Both the position numbers and the translations under genes were made by a program. Of a stretch of 64,000 nucleotides of DNA, positions 1 through 8,429 are shown piece after piece. Source of the stretch: Tritonibacter scottomollicae (GTDB lineage: Bacteria > Pseudomonadota > Alphaproteobacteria > Rhodobacterales > Rhodobacteraceae); the NCBI RefSeq assembly GCF_003003215.1, contig NZ_PVUF01000016.1:1-64000 (forward strand). The letters run 5' to 3'. The notes under the pieces were generated by a model. That model had not been told where the DNA came from. It saw only the letters and a list, made by a program, of their open reading frames with translations, and ran no database searches. Positions within the stretch are counted from its first letter, which is position 1, and every line of letters begins with the position of its first letter.

Positions 1-254
1 GTGCCGTGGGCGCGAAGACCGCATTCATTGCCCCGGGATCACCTTGGGAGAACGGCTACTGCGAGAGCTTCAACGCCCGCTTCCGGGATGAGTTACTAAA
101 CGGCGAGGTCTTCACCACGCTGCGTGAAGCACAGATCCTCATCGAACGCTGGCGTCGCCACTACAACACGGTTAGGCCCCACAGCGCCTTAGGATACCGG
201 CCCCCAGCGCCCAAAAGCATCGTCCTGATAGACCAAAGGCCGACGATGCATTAA
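1..254 (+). mobile_element. IS3-family transposase OrfB, C-terminal fragment (5' part outside window)
   Basis: The reading frame is open from the window edge to a stop at 254. It encodes the end of an IS3-type DDE integrase: a segment reading [20 protein letters not shown], with the catalytic Glu in the NGYCES context, followed by a [16 protein letters not shown] tail typical of rve-type transposases. The D and D residues of the DDE triad lie upstream of the window. Downstream DNA (about 260-290) resembles the right end of such an element, with a TGGACCACTCGATGGGGGC stretch, but the terminal repeat cannot be confirmed without the left end. It sits beside a broken restriction-modification gene, consistent with an accessory patch. 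Whether the element is intact is unknown. Confidence 0.85.
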
Positions 255-841
255 CATTCAAATTGGACCACTCGATGGGGGCACATCATAACATGACATA
301 GAGACCCGCCGCGCCTGCTGAACTTGCTCTGAGCGCGTTCGCTGCCACACGAGACGGACAAAAACCGGATACAAACTTGAAAACAAAGGGCATGGGACCC
401 GTCTAGGGAGTACGTCTTTCTTTCAAGGTCTTGACGGGTGCTGTCGACCGACAGCTATGCAACCGCGTCGAAGTGATGTTTAGCACTTCCGTTGCTATCT
501 GGCCCCAATCCTGTTGCGCACCGCCATTTTTCGTCCGGTATTATATTTCGCCCCACAGGGGACCCAGCCGCACAGTTGAGCACCCTATTTCAATCACGGT
601 TCAGCCCTAAAAATTTTTGAAATAAATCAGAATTTTGTTGCACTCATTCCAGCGCAAAGCCCTTGGAGTGCCGGGTAAGTATTCACCGGCCCCGGCGCTC
701 AGTTTTTTTGAAGGAGCCGACCTTTCCGTACAATGGGGTATCTCCACAGCCAGAGTTGTGCGGTTTCCCCTTTTCGATCCCGCGAGACCTGAGCAGCGCT
801 GATTGGTTTGTCACCCTGCCCGACCAGCGCCGCCGTCTTTA
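255..841. other. Intergenic region after IS3 end, no supported gene
   Basis: The first ~40 bases probably contain the IS right end. The remainder holds no reading frame with a recognisable protein; a 70-codon frame at 663-875 has no family resemblance and runs into the antisense of the downstream methyltransferase gene. No clear promoter or terminator is visible. Confidence 0.5.
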
Positions 842-3736
842 TCATGCCTTGCCCTGCTCTGCCGCTCTTTCCTGATTGAGCCGGAAGAGGCGTGCAAGGA
901 TTTCCTCGTCAGTCAGCTTGCCATCGCGCCAGTCGTCGCCCCAGCCGTAAGCCTCCGCTACGGCTTCATCTAACTTCATGTGGGCGTGGTCCAGCCACGC
1001 GGGGCGGGCATTGTAGAGGTTGGTCAAGGTCCGCTTCTTGAGTTCTCGTGCTGCCTTGTTGTCTATCGGTATCAGCCGTTCAGCGTAGCCAGCGCCCACC
1101 TCAGGCACCCTGTTTACAAGGTCAGGTGGGGTCAGCCAGTTCTCGCGCAAGCGGTTCAGTGCTGCTGCTGCTTGAGCAATTTTTTCTGCTCGCGGATCGT
1201 CAACATAGTCATCGGCTGGGATATCCGGTGTCAGGCCTTCCGGAAAGGCATAGGTTTCGAATGTGGTAGATGGGGTGTAGCGAAGGTCATTCCCCGCACC
1301 ATGCTTGCTACACATGCCAAGTGCCCATGTTTCATGGAAGGTCGAGCACAGTATCCCCATAAAGGTGTCGTCATCCTTTGCGAAGGCATACAGTTTGTGG
1401 CCGGGCAAACAGGAGATCGGCAACCAAACAAACACCCTATGCTTTGAGGTCTCAGGCGTCGCAAGGAACCGAGTCTGCCCGGAAATTGCGTCTCGGAGTT
1501 CCGGGCGCGCTCTTTGATGGAGCCACCATTGGCGAAAGGCTCGCTCCTCACGCTCTCTGAGCCTTGGTTTTCCTGCTAGGATGCGAGCTTGGTTCTCGAT
1601 TTCGAAATGTGTTTTGAGATACTCAAAGGGAAGCTCATAAAGTGACGCTTCCTCTTCAGTACTATCTACTCCGAAGTCGATGATTCAGCGATCTTCAAGC
1701 CGTCTAGCTACGTCTCGACCGTTGATAAACGGGCGAACAACTCTGCTATTGCCATGCCCGTTCGGGTTGATCGGGGAAGAAACCCACTCTCTCGCGGTGT
1801 CACCTGACACAATAAATGGTCCAATCGGTATGATCCCTTGGAATGCCACTTCCACGTTTTCTAGTAAACGCGAAGCAGCGGTCAAATCCGTTACGCTGCC
1901 CGCCAAGTTTGAAGAAATCCGCTCGACATTCCTTCCATCTACAATTCCACCGCCGACATGCGCGTCAAAGCAGACCATTGAGACACGCACCGCAGCGCCG
2001 TCTACGGTCCATGGCTCGTCCGACCATGCGTTGAAGATACGGCCTTCGCTGACGATGGACTTTAGCACTTCGCGATTGAAACCGCTGCGAATTGAGTTGG
2101 TTGTGACCAGCCCAGCACGTTTCAGGCGACCCTCTTGCAACATCTCCCAAGCCTTGGCGAACCAATATGCGACTAGATCGACGCCGCCGGGGACGCCTTT
2201 CCAAGCTTTGCGCAAATCGTTGACATAGGTCTCCCCGAGTGCCGAGATCATTCGCTTGTTTCCCAAAAACGGCGGGTTCCCAACCACCACGTCCGCGTCC
2301 GGCCAGTCTGCTTTGGCCCCGCCAGAGCCAAGTGCGGCGTCCCGGTTTTCAATGGTCCCCAACGGGCGCAGGATCGGATTGCGAGCGGCATCGAAGCCGT
2401 TGCGACGCATCCACTGGATTTCCCCGACCCAGACCGACACGCGCGCGAGTTCAGCGGCATACGGGTTCAGTTCGATACCCTTCACGCATTCCGGCCCGAT
2501 GGTCGGAAAGCCACGTGGAAGGCCCAAGGCCTCGGCCTCAAGGTTAGTGCGGTGCTCAATGTCCTTAAGCGCCAAGAGGGACAGGTAGAGGAAGTTTCCG
2601 GACCCGCAGGCTGGGTCCAGCACCCGGAAACCCCGCAGGCGCTCCAGAAACGCCGCGTGGAGGCGTTCCGCCTCGTTCTCAGCCTTGGTCCGCGCGGAGC
2701 GCGACTTGGCGCTCCCCGCCTTGCTCATCGCTGCTTCGATCTGGGTTTTCACCTCGGCCCATTCGGCAAGTAGCGGCTCGACCACCACCGGACCCACGAT
2801 CTGCATGATCTTGTCGCGGTCGGTGTAATGGGCACCAAGCTGGGAGCGCTTGTCTGGGTCTAGCCCACGCTCAAACAGGGTGCCTAGAATGGAAGGGTCG
2901 ATTTCGGACCAATCCAGTTTCGCTGCAGCTAGCAGTTCCTGTAGATCTTCCCTTTCCAGTGGTAGCGCCGTGTCGTCGTCGAACAGGCCACCATTGAACC
3001 ATTCCACTTTTTCGAATCCGACCCGCCCACCAGCATGCATGGCGGCGAACAGATCTTTTGCGAAGGGCTGAAACTCGGACGGGTCTTTCTGGCTGAGTTC
3101 CAGCATTTTCTGGAACATCTTGTTTGGCAGAAGTTCGACATCCTCGGCGAACATGCAGAAAACTAGGCGATTTACAAAGTGCGCGACTGTTTCAGGATCA
3201 TGCTTTCGGCTGCGCAGGCGCTGTGCCAGCGATGCGAATTTTTGTGCAGCCTCTTCGGTTAGAGCCTGACGCGTTTTTGATGGGCGCAGGCTCTCTGGAT
3301 CGGTGAAGCAGGCACGAAGAAAGTCGCGTTTGCTAGCGTCCAGAAGGTCTGGCGTGGTAATCTCATGCACCTGCTGGACAGTGTTCGTCCAGTTGGTGTG
3401 AATACGGATGCGTGTCATATCCGACACGATCAGGAGCGGCGGGTTTTCCAGCGCAATGGAGTATTGCAAGAGCTGATCGTATGCCTTGTCTAGGGCCTTC
3501 TTCTTGCCCTTGTATTCCCAAGCGAAACACCCTTTGCGCCAAACGTCCGCCCAGCCCTCTCCGCCTGAGGTTTTGGACGCACCACGCTCGAAGGTGAACC
3601 AATCACCCTTGGGGTCAGCACTGATCGGGTCTTCAATTCCAAGAAGTGCACAGAGGTCATTGAAGTGGGACTGGGAAGCGCTTCGCTCCTTCAGCTCCGA
3701 AGCTTCCCATTTTTTTATGAAATCAGTGGCCTGCAT
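842..3736 (-). pseudogene. MmeI-like type II restriction-modification enzyme (N6-adenine methyltransferase), interrupted by one in-frame TGA
   Basis: Read from 3736 down to 842, the frame is open for 965 codons except for a single TGA at 1687-1685. On both sides the protein matches the MmeI-type 'class I SAM-dependent DNA methyltransferase' family, about 920-970 residues long. Residues 62-80 hold a PD-ExK-like nuclease motif with EYK at about 74-76. The AdoMet motif DPACGSGN is at about 374-381, and the catalytic NPPF is at about 487-490. The C-terminal target-recognition part follows after the stop, ending in a KKRTLTNLYNARP region. I translated 1436-1684 codon by codon and found no other stop. 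The TGA falls where the family, from memory, has Trp (DR-W-IIDFG), so a TGG-to-TGA change is likely. Both motifs precede the stop, but the lost C-terminus normally reads the DNA target, so the product is probably inactive. Confidence 0.88.
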
Positions 3737-4120
3737 TAAATCACCTGAGTTTTCTCAATGCATAGCACCTAGGGGGCAACAAAAACCAGCACAACTCAAC
3801 CGACGCGACACACAGTGTCCACAGACGTCACCCCTTTGGTTTCGCTCAAATAGATACAGCTTGGTCCAAACACGCTCTTCGAACGTGCGGATGCCTGAGG
3901 CCGCTTGCGCTTGTACGAAGCCGAACCGGCTATGGAGGACGCAAACGATGAGTCGGAAGCCTGTGCTCCACAAGGCTAAATTCGGGGGAAGCTCCGCCGC
4001 TGACCGGGCCGAAAAGTACAATGGCCAGCACGGCAAAAGTACAATGGAAGCCGCTTGGCAGCACTCACCAAAATCGCCGCAAGTCTTTGTTTTTCAACGC
4101 ATCTACAAGATAAGGAGGAA
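3737..4120. other. Spacer between R-M gene and tRNA-Val, with direct repeats
   Basis: No convincing gene. The 13-mer AAAAGTACAATGG occurs twice, at 4012-4024 and 4035-4047 (23-bp period), within similar flanks. Tandem terminal repeats of this kind are seen at ends of IS21-family elements, so this may be an insertion-sequence scar. The overlapping reading frames show no protein-family features. Confidence 0.4.
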
Positions 4121-4195
4121 TGGTGGGTGATAAGAGATTTGAACTCCTGACATCTTCGATGTGAACGAAGCGCTCTACCACTGAGCTAATCACCC
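4121..4195 (-). tRNA. tRNA-Val (anticodon CAC)
   Basis: The reverse strand folds as a full cloverleaf: acceptor GGGTGAT/ATCACCC, D arm with AGCTCAGTGGTAGAGC, anticodon stem CTTCG/CGAAG around loop TTCACAT (anticodon CAC, reading GUG), T arm with GGAGTTCAAATCTC, discriminator A and an encoded CCA at 4123-4121. The 3' end faces the accessory patch at 1-4.1 kb, the usual geometry for an island integrated at a tRNA 3' end. Confidence 0.95.
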
Positions 4196-4214
4196 GTGAG
4201 ACAGGGTATTAACG

Positions 4215-4634
4215 TCAGCCGTCACGCTCTGCAAGAGGGGCCGGCGCAGTTTTTGTCTCCTCGGTCGGTTTTTCGGAGACGGCCTTTTTTCGGCGCAAGC
4301 GACAGACATGCAGACGCCCGTTCGGCGTGTCCTTGCTGCGGGTGACGCGCAGCTTTCCAAGCGGCTCCAGATTGGCCGAACGCTCCGCACTGATCGCCTC
4401 TCCCAAAACCGCCAGCATCGCTTCGATCACCGGCTTGGCGTCTCGCTTCTTCACACCGGTGCGTTCAACCACCTGATCTATCAGTTCTTTCTTGCGCAAA
4501 TCCAGCACTTCAGACGTTGTGCTCGGCTCCGCCCGACTGGATGGCGTCGATGATGTATCCGCCGCATCCTCTGGTGTGGGCGTCACGTCAGGCGTCCCCG
4601 TGGGGTGCTGAGTCATAGGTTTGGGGTTTGCCAT
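4215..4634 (-). CDS. HU/IHF-family DNA-binding protein with disordered N-terminus
   Basis: 139 residues. The first ~45 residues are rich in Pro, Thr, Ser and Glu and probably disordered. Residues ~46-110 resemble the HU/IHF fold: KKELIDQVVERTGVKKRDAK matches the helical dimerisation part, and EPLGKLRVTRSKDT occupies the place of the first beta strands. The classical long beta-arm with its Pro-containing tip is short or degenerate, and the C-terminus is Lys/Arg-rich (VCRLRRKKA). It likely binds DNA as a dimer in the nucleoid; this is family knowledge, not shown here. A purine-rich AGGACC precedes the ATG at 4634. The gene stands alone beside tRNA-Val. Confidence 0.8.
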   Translation of the reverse strand: MANPKPMTQHPTGTPDVTPTPEDAADTSSTPSSRAEPSTTSEVLDLRKKELIDQVVERTGVKKRDAKPVIEAMLAVLGEAISAERSANLEPLGKLRVTRSKDTPNGRLHVCRLRRKKAVSEKPTEETKTAPAPLAERDG

Positions 4635-4782
4635 TGGTCCTGTCTTTCGCTCTGCTCAAGTTGCGCCCGAAGGGCGGACGGTGCCGGGCATTTCTCCGCA
4701 GACCGGATATGCCAGATCCATTGAGAGGCAGCCTAACGGTTCTGGCGTGCGAATGCATGTGGAATTCCGAGCGCGCTGCGGA

Positions 4783-5259
4783 TCAAGCACGGGTTACACG
4801 CTCGGGCAGTGCGCTGCGCTGAACCATTGTGCGCAGCGTAAAACTCGACCGGGTGTTGCGGATACCGGGCACACACATCAGCCGGTTTTCCAGGAAATCA
4901 TCAAAATCACTCAAGCTCGCCGCCACCACCCGGAGCAGGATATCGCGGGTGCCGGTCATCAAGTAGCACTCCATGACCTGATCGAACCGGCGCACGGCGG
5001 CCTCGAACTTTTGCAGCGCATCCCGGGATTGCCCTTCCAGCTCCACCGCGACAAAGATGGTGACCGGCAGCCCCAGCTTGGTCTGGTCGACCCGCGCGCC
5101 ATAGCCCGCAATGACGCCGGTTTTCTCAAGGTTGGCCACCCGCCGGGCGCAGGGCGTTGGCGACAGTCCCACTGCCTCCGACAGATCCGCCATGGTCATG
5201 CGTCCGTCCCGCTGCAGTGCGGAAATGATCTTCCGGTCGAGAGCATCCATGATTTTCAC
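4783..5259 (-). CDS. Lrp/AsnC-family transcriptional regulator
   Basis: 158 residues, the normal Lrp/AsnC length. An N-terminal winged HTH (LDRKIISALQRDGRMTMADL, then VGLSPTPCARRVANLEKTGVI) is followed by an effector-binding RAM domain (TIFVAVELEGQS onward, with YLMTGTRDILLRV). The ATG at 5259 faces the leucine dehydrogenase gene 118 bp away. This is the standard arrangement for a local amino-acid-responsive regulator of a branched-chain amino-acid catabolic gene, similar in layout to BkdR-type pairs. It therefore probably controls the dehydrogenase and itself, with Leu or another branched-chain amino acid as effector. The effector is inference. Confidence 0.92.
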   Translation of the reverse strand: MKIMDALDRKIISALQRDGRMTMADLSEAVGLSPTPCARRVANLEKTGVIAGYGARVDQTKLGLPVTIFVAVELEGQSRDALQKFEAAVRRFDQVMECYLMTGTRDILLRVVAASLSDFDDFLENRLMCVPGIRNTRSSFTLRTMVQRSALPERVTRA

Positions 5260-5376
5260 CCCTAATCCAGAGAGTTTTGGAGGATTCCTCTAAATACTAC
5301 AGGAAAACAAACTGCAATTGGAGAATTTCGGCGTCCACCTCAGGATATGGTCGCCCAACAGGCAGGAGGAGCAGCT
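5260..5376. promoter_or_regulatory. Divergent regulatory region of the Lrp regulator and leucine dehydrogenase
   Basis: This AT-richer spacer carries a GGAGGATTCCTCT partial dyad near 5278-5290 and a TGCAATTGGAGAATTT stretch near 5311-5326. Lrp-family proteins bind degenerate AT-rich dyads in such spacers. A good ribosome-binding site (CAGGAGGA, 5362-5369) lies 7 bases before the dehydrogenase ATG at 5377 and decides that start over the upstream ATG at 5347. Exact promoter elements cannot be assigned. Confidence 0.45.
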
Positions 5377-6432
5377 ATGACCATGACCTTGATTCCCAGT
5401 TCCACCCACGAGGCAATCCACCGCGTCGAAGATCCCGACAGCGGGCTCCTCGGTCTCATCGCCATCCACTCCACCCAGCTTGGCCCTGCGGCCGGTGGCC
5501 TGCGGATGCGACCCTATGAAACCTTCGAGGCCGCGCTGGAGGACGTCTCCCGCCTCTCCGCCGGCATGACCTACAAGAACGCCGCGGCTGGCCTGCCGCT
5601 GGGAGGCGGCAAGGCTGTGATCATCGCCGACCCGGCGACGCAGAAAACGCCCGACCTGCTGCGCGCCTTTGGCCGCGCCATCGAGAGCCTGAAGGGGCAG
5701 TATTTCACCGCCGAAGACATGGGGGTATCGCCCGAGGACATGTCGGTGATAGGCGAGGAGACGGCCTATGTCGCCGGCCTGCCCGCAGGTGAGTTTGCCA
5801 GCGGCGATCCCTCACCGATCACCGCACGCGGCATCTTCAACGCCATCCGCACCACACATGCCGCCCGTCACGGCAGTTCGGATCTGACCGGTCGCTCCGT
5901 CAGCCTGCAGGGGCTTGGCCATGTGGGCTGGCATCTGGCTGGCTTGCTGCGCCAGGCCGGGGCAAATCTGATCGTCACCGATATCGACCCGGTGCGGGTC
6001 GCCGCCGCTGTAAAGGCCTTTGACGCCACCCCGGTGGCGCTGGACGCGATCTATGGCGTCGAGGCCGATATCTTTGCCCCCTGCGCCATCGGCGGCATTC
6101 TCAACGAACAAACCATCCCGCAGCTCAGGACCTCCATCGTGGCGGGTGGCGCCAACAACCAGCTCGCCACCCCGGAGGATGCCAAGGGACTGCACGCGCG
6201 CGGCATTCTCTACGCTCCGGATTTCGTTGCCAATGGCGGTGGCATCATCAATGTCGCCACCGAGATCCTGAAGATCTCGGACCGTAGTGGTTTCGTAGAC
6301 GAGAAACTCGCAGCACTCGACCAGACGATGATCCGCATCCTGACCGAAGCCAAAGCGCAGAATGTCAGTCCCGATACCGTCGCTGTGGCGACCGTGGATC
6401 GCATGATGGCAGCGCCGGAAGCCGCTGAATAA
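5377..6432 (+). CDS. Leucine dehydrogenase (Glu/Leu/Phe/Val dehydrogenase family)
   Basis: 351 residues from the ATG preceded by AGGAGG. It catalyses NAD-dependent oxidative deamination of leucine and other branched-chain amino acids to 2-oxo acids in the cytosol. The catalytic-domain signature includes Lys67 in TYKN and the active-site Lys79 in GLPLGGGKA. The C-terminal Rossmann domain has a GLGHVG loop followed by VTDID, where the Asp favours NAD over NADP. A late FVANGGGIINVA segment is typical of short amino-acid dehydrogenases. Length and motif order fit leucine dehydrogenase better than glutamate dehydrogenase (~420-450 residues). The Lrp-type regulator is divergent upstream. A hairpin-containing dispersed repeat follows at 6477-6512. 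Confidence 0.9.
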   Translation: MTMTLIPSSTHEAIHRVEDPDSGLLGLIAIHSTQLGPAAGGLRMRPYETFEAALEDVSRLSAGMTYKNAAAGLPLGGGKAVIIADPATQKTPDLLRAFGRAIESLKGQYFTAEDMGVSPEDMSVIGEETAYVAGLPAGEFASGDPSPITARGIFNAIRTTHAARHGSSDLTGRSVSLQGLGHVGWHLAGLLRQAGANLIVTDIDPVRVAAAVKAFDATPVALDAIYGVEADIFAPCAIGGILNEQTIPQLRTSIVAGGANNQLATPEDAKGLHARGILYAPDFVANGGGIINVATEILKISDRSGFVDEKLAALDQTMIRILTEAKAQNVSPDTVAVATVDRMMAAPEAAE

Positions 6433-7367
6433 CCACATCAGCGGGCAACAGGCCGACCGCCCTTTCAGCTTTTCATAAATATCTCGGAGCGCGAGGCAGA
6501 GCCTCGCATCCCGTTGCCAATAGAGCGCGCGCCCTGATCGGCGCGCGTTTATCTCTGTGTGGCAGACTGCATGCTGTCGCGACATGGCACCGGAGCTGAC
6601 ACCTCCGGACAGGAATTTGCCCCCAGAGACCAGCTTTCAAACAACGGTGCAGGGGGGCATCCAGCATAATGGGCCGCCGGAGCAACGACCACTGCAAGAG
6701 CTGGGTCCTTCGCGGGCGTATCGGCCTTCATAACTCAGAGAGCGACCAATGATCTTTTCGCGCCGATCTACTCAGCCGTTTCGCGCATCCCGGCTCCAGC
6801 TGGGATCTTTTCAACCGTCTTGGCACGGAGCGCGTCAGGTCAGTTCAGTCGCTCGGATGAGAAAACCGGGATCGTGATCGCGCGCACCTTCACCTCCTTC
6901 GGTATCATTCCGTCCACCATCACCACCTTCGTTCTTCATAGGGCGCCAGTATGTCGAGCAATTTTATAGAGGGCTGCGGTCTTTGCGCCGTTTACCCTGC
7001 AGCAACGGGATGTGTCCTGTTCGTCCGCCTCGGGAAGACATAGAGCTCAGCAGTTGCCGCTTATTCGCTCTCCCTTCAGTTCGCCTTCGTCCGAGCACAC
7101 GTGCTTGCTCAACGACCCTCCGTTTTTGCCCTCCAATTCTGCTGGCCGGGTTCGCAGTATGCGTGGTCCCGGCTGGGCCCAATGCGATTGGGGAAGGTGC
7201 GGTGCTTTGTCCGTTTTCCGGTCTCGCTCAGCGAGGGCGGGCGGGCAGGGTGCGAGGAAGGCAGTTTGTCTGAACATGAACGAACCTCATGTTGTTGTCG
7301 CAGATTATGCATTTGATTGTGGTCGGCGATGTTCGGTATCGAGGCACCTCGATATGATAGGACCGAT
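6433..7367. other. 935-bp spacer before metH; no supported gene
   Basis: Contains the dispersed repeat at 6477-6512. Beyond that, none of the short frames (60-119 codons on either strand) shows a protein family, and they contradict one another. I looked for a SAM-II or SAH riboswitch in front of metH and saw no convincing core. No tRNA is present. A decayed gene remnant is possible. Confidence 0.5.
6477..6512 (-). repeat. Dispersed 36-bp hairpin repeat, copy 1 (reverse orientation)
   Basis: The reverse complement of this segment is identical over 36 bases to 53808-53843. The core is a perfect stem-loop, GCGAGGC-TCT-GCCTCGC, followed by CTCCGAGATATTT and then a similar GAAAAG tail. This copy lies 45 bp after the leucine dehydrogenase stop, in inverted orientation. 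It probably acts as a transcription terminator or mRNA 3'-end element (inference). Confidence 0.85.
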
Positions 7368-8429
7368 ATGATCAATTTTTCCCTCCCGATCACCGACAGT
7401 TTCAAAGCTCTAGACGCCGCCGCCCGTGATCGCATCCTCGTGCTGGATGGTGCCATGGGGACGATGATTCAGACCTTGAACATGACCGAGGAGGACTTCA
7501 CGGCCAATGGCCACATTCACGGACCTGGGTGCCGACACCACCAATCGGACCATCCGCAAAAAGGCAACAACGACCTTCTGGTACTGACCCAGCCCAAGGC
7601 GGTGGAGGATATCCAGCTGCAGTTCGCTCTGGCGGGGGCGGATATTCTTGAAACCAACACGTTTTCCTCCACCACCATCGCGCAGGCGGACTATGGGTTG
7701 GAGACGGCGGTACATGACCTGAACGTCGCAGGCGCGCAGGTGGCGCGGCGCGCGGCGGATCGGGCGCAAGCCGAGGATGGCCGCCCGCGCTACGTGGCAG
7801 GGGCTGTTGGACCGACCAACCGAACCGCCTCCATCAGCCCGGATGTGAATGATCCCGGTTACCGCGCGGTTACCTTCGATGATCTGCGCCGTGCCTATGG
7901 TCAGCAGATCGACGGTCTGATCGAGGGTGGCTCTGACCTGATCCTGATCGAAACCATCTTTGACACGTTGAACGCCAAGGCGGCGCTGTTTGCCGCGTTT
8001 GAGAGTTTCGCCAAGATCGGCCGTCGCCTGCCGCTGATGATTTCGGGCACGATTACCGATGCCTCGGGGCGGACACTGTCGGGTCAGACCCCGACCGCCT
8101 TCTGGCATTCGGTGCGCCACGCGCGGCCCTTCACCGTGGGGTTGAATTGCGCCCTTGGTGCCGATGCCATGCGGCCGCATCTGGCGGAATTGTCGGGCGT
8201 TGCCGAAACGATGATCTGCGCCTACCCGAACGCCGGTCTGCCCAATGCCTTTGGTCAATATGACGAGGAACCGGACGACACCGCCAGCAAGGTCGCGGTC
8301 TTTGCGAAAGAGGGGCTGGTGAATGTGGTGGGGGGGTGCTGCGGCACCACGCCCGAGCATATCCGCGCCATCGCCGAGCAAGTGGCCCCCTATGCGCCGC
8401 GCAAACCAAGAGGGACCAACAATGTCTGA
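7368..8429 (+). CDS. Methionine synthase, homocysteine-binding part (homocysteine S-methyltransferase domain protein)
   Basis: 353 residues from the ATG giving [10 protein letters not shown]. It carries the Hcy-binding barrel of cobalamin-dependent methionine synthase: [12 protein letters not shown] at the N-terminus, [19 protein letters not shown], and the three zinc-ligand cysteines in GLNCALGA and [12 protein letters not shown]. It activates homocysteine on zinc for methyl transfer from methylcobalamin. In most bacteria this domain is fused to the rest of MetH; here it is a separate gene whose last 8 bases overlap the start of the next (8422-8429), so translation is probably coupled and the two proteins form one enzyme. 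Upstream in-frame starts at 7317 and 7329 are possible but would add residues not typical of the family. Confidence 0.9.
   Translation: MINFSLPITDSFKALDAAARDRILVLDGAMGTMIQTLNMTEEDFTANGHIHGPGCRHHQSDHPQKGNNDLLVLTQPKAVEDIQLQFALAGADILETNTFSSTTIAQADYGLETAVHDLNVAGAQVARRAADRAQAEDGRPRYVAGAVGPTNRTASISPDVNDPGYRAVTFDDLRRAYGQQIDGLIEGGSDLILIETIFDTLNAKAALFAAFESFAKIGRRLPLMISGTITDASGRTLSGQTPTAFWHSVRHARPFTVGLNCALGADAMRPHLAELSGVAETMICAYPNAGLPNAFGQYDEEPDDTASKVAVFAKEGLVNVVGGCCGTTPEHIRAIAEQVAPYAPRKPRGTNNV

Noticed and set aside
3486-4130. A 214-codon plus-strand frame across the R-M 5' end and the tRNA side
   Set aside because: It is antisense to the N-terminal part of the R-M gene and runs into the tRNA gene, with no protein-family features.
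7230-7367. A SAM- or SAH-type riboswitch in front of metH
   Set aside because: I looked for the SAM-II and SAH cores and found no matching conserved blocks or pseudoknot-forming segments.
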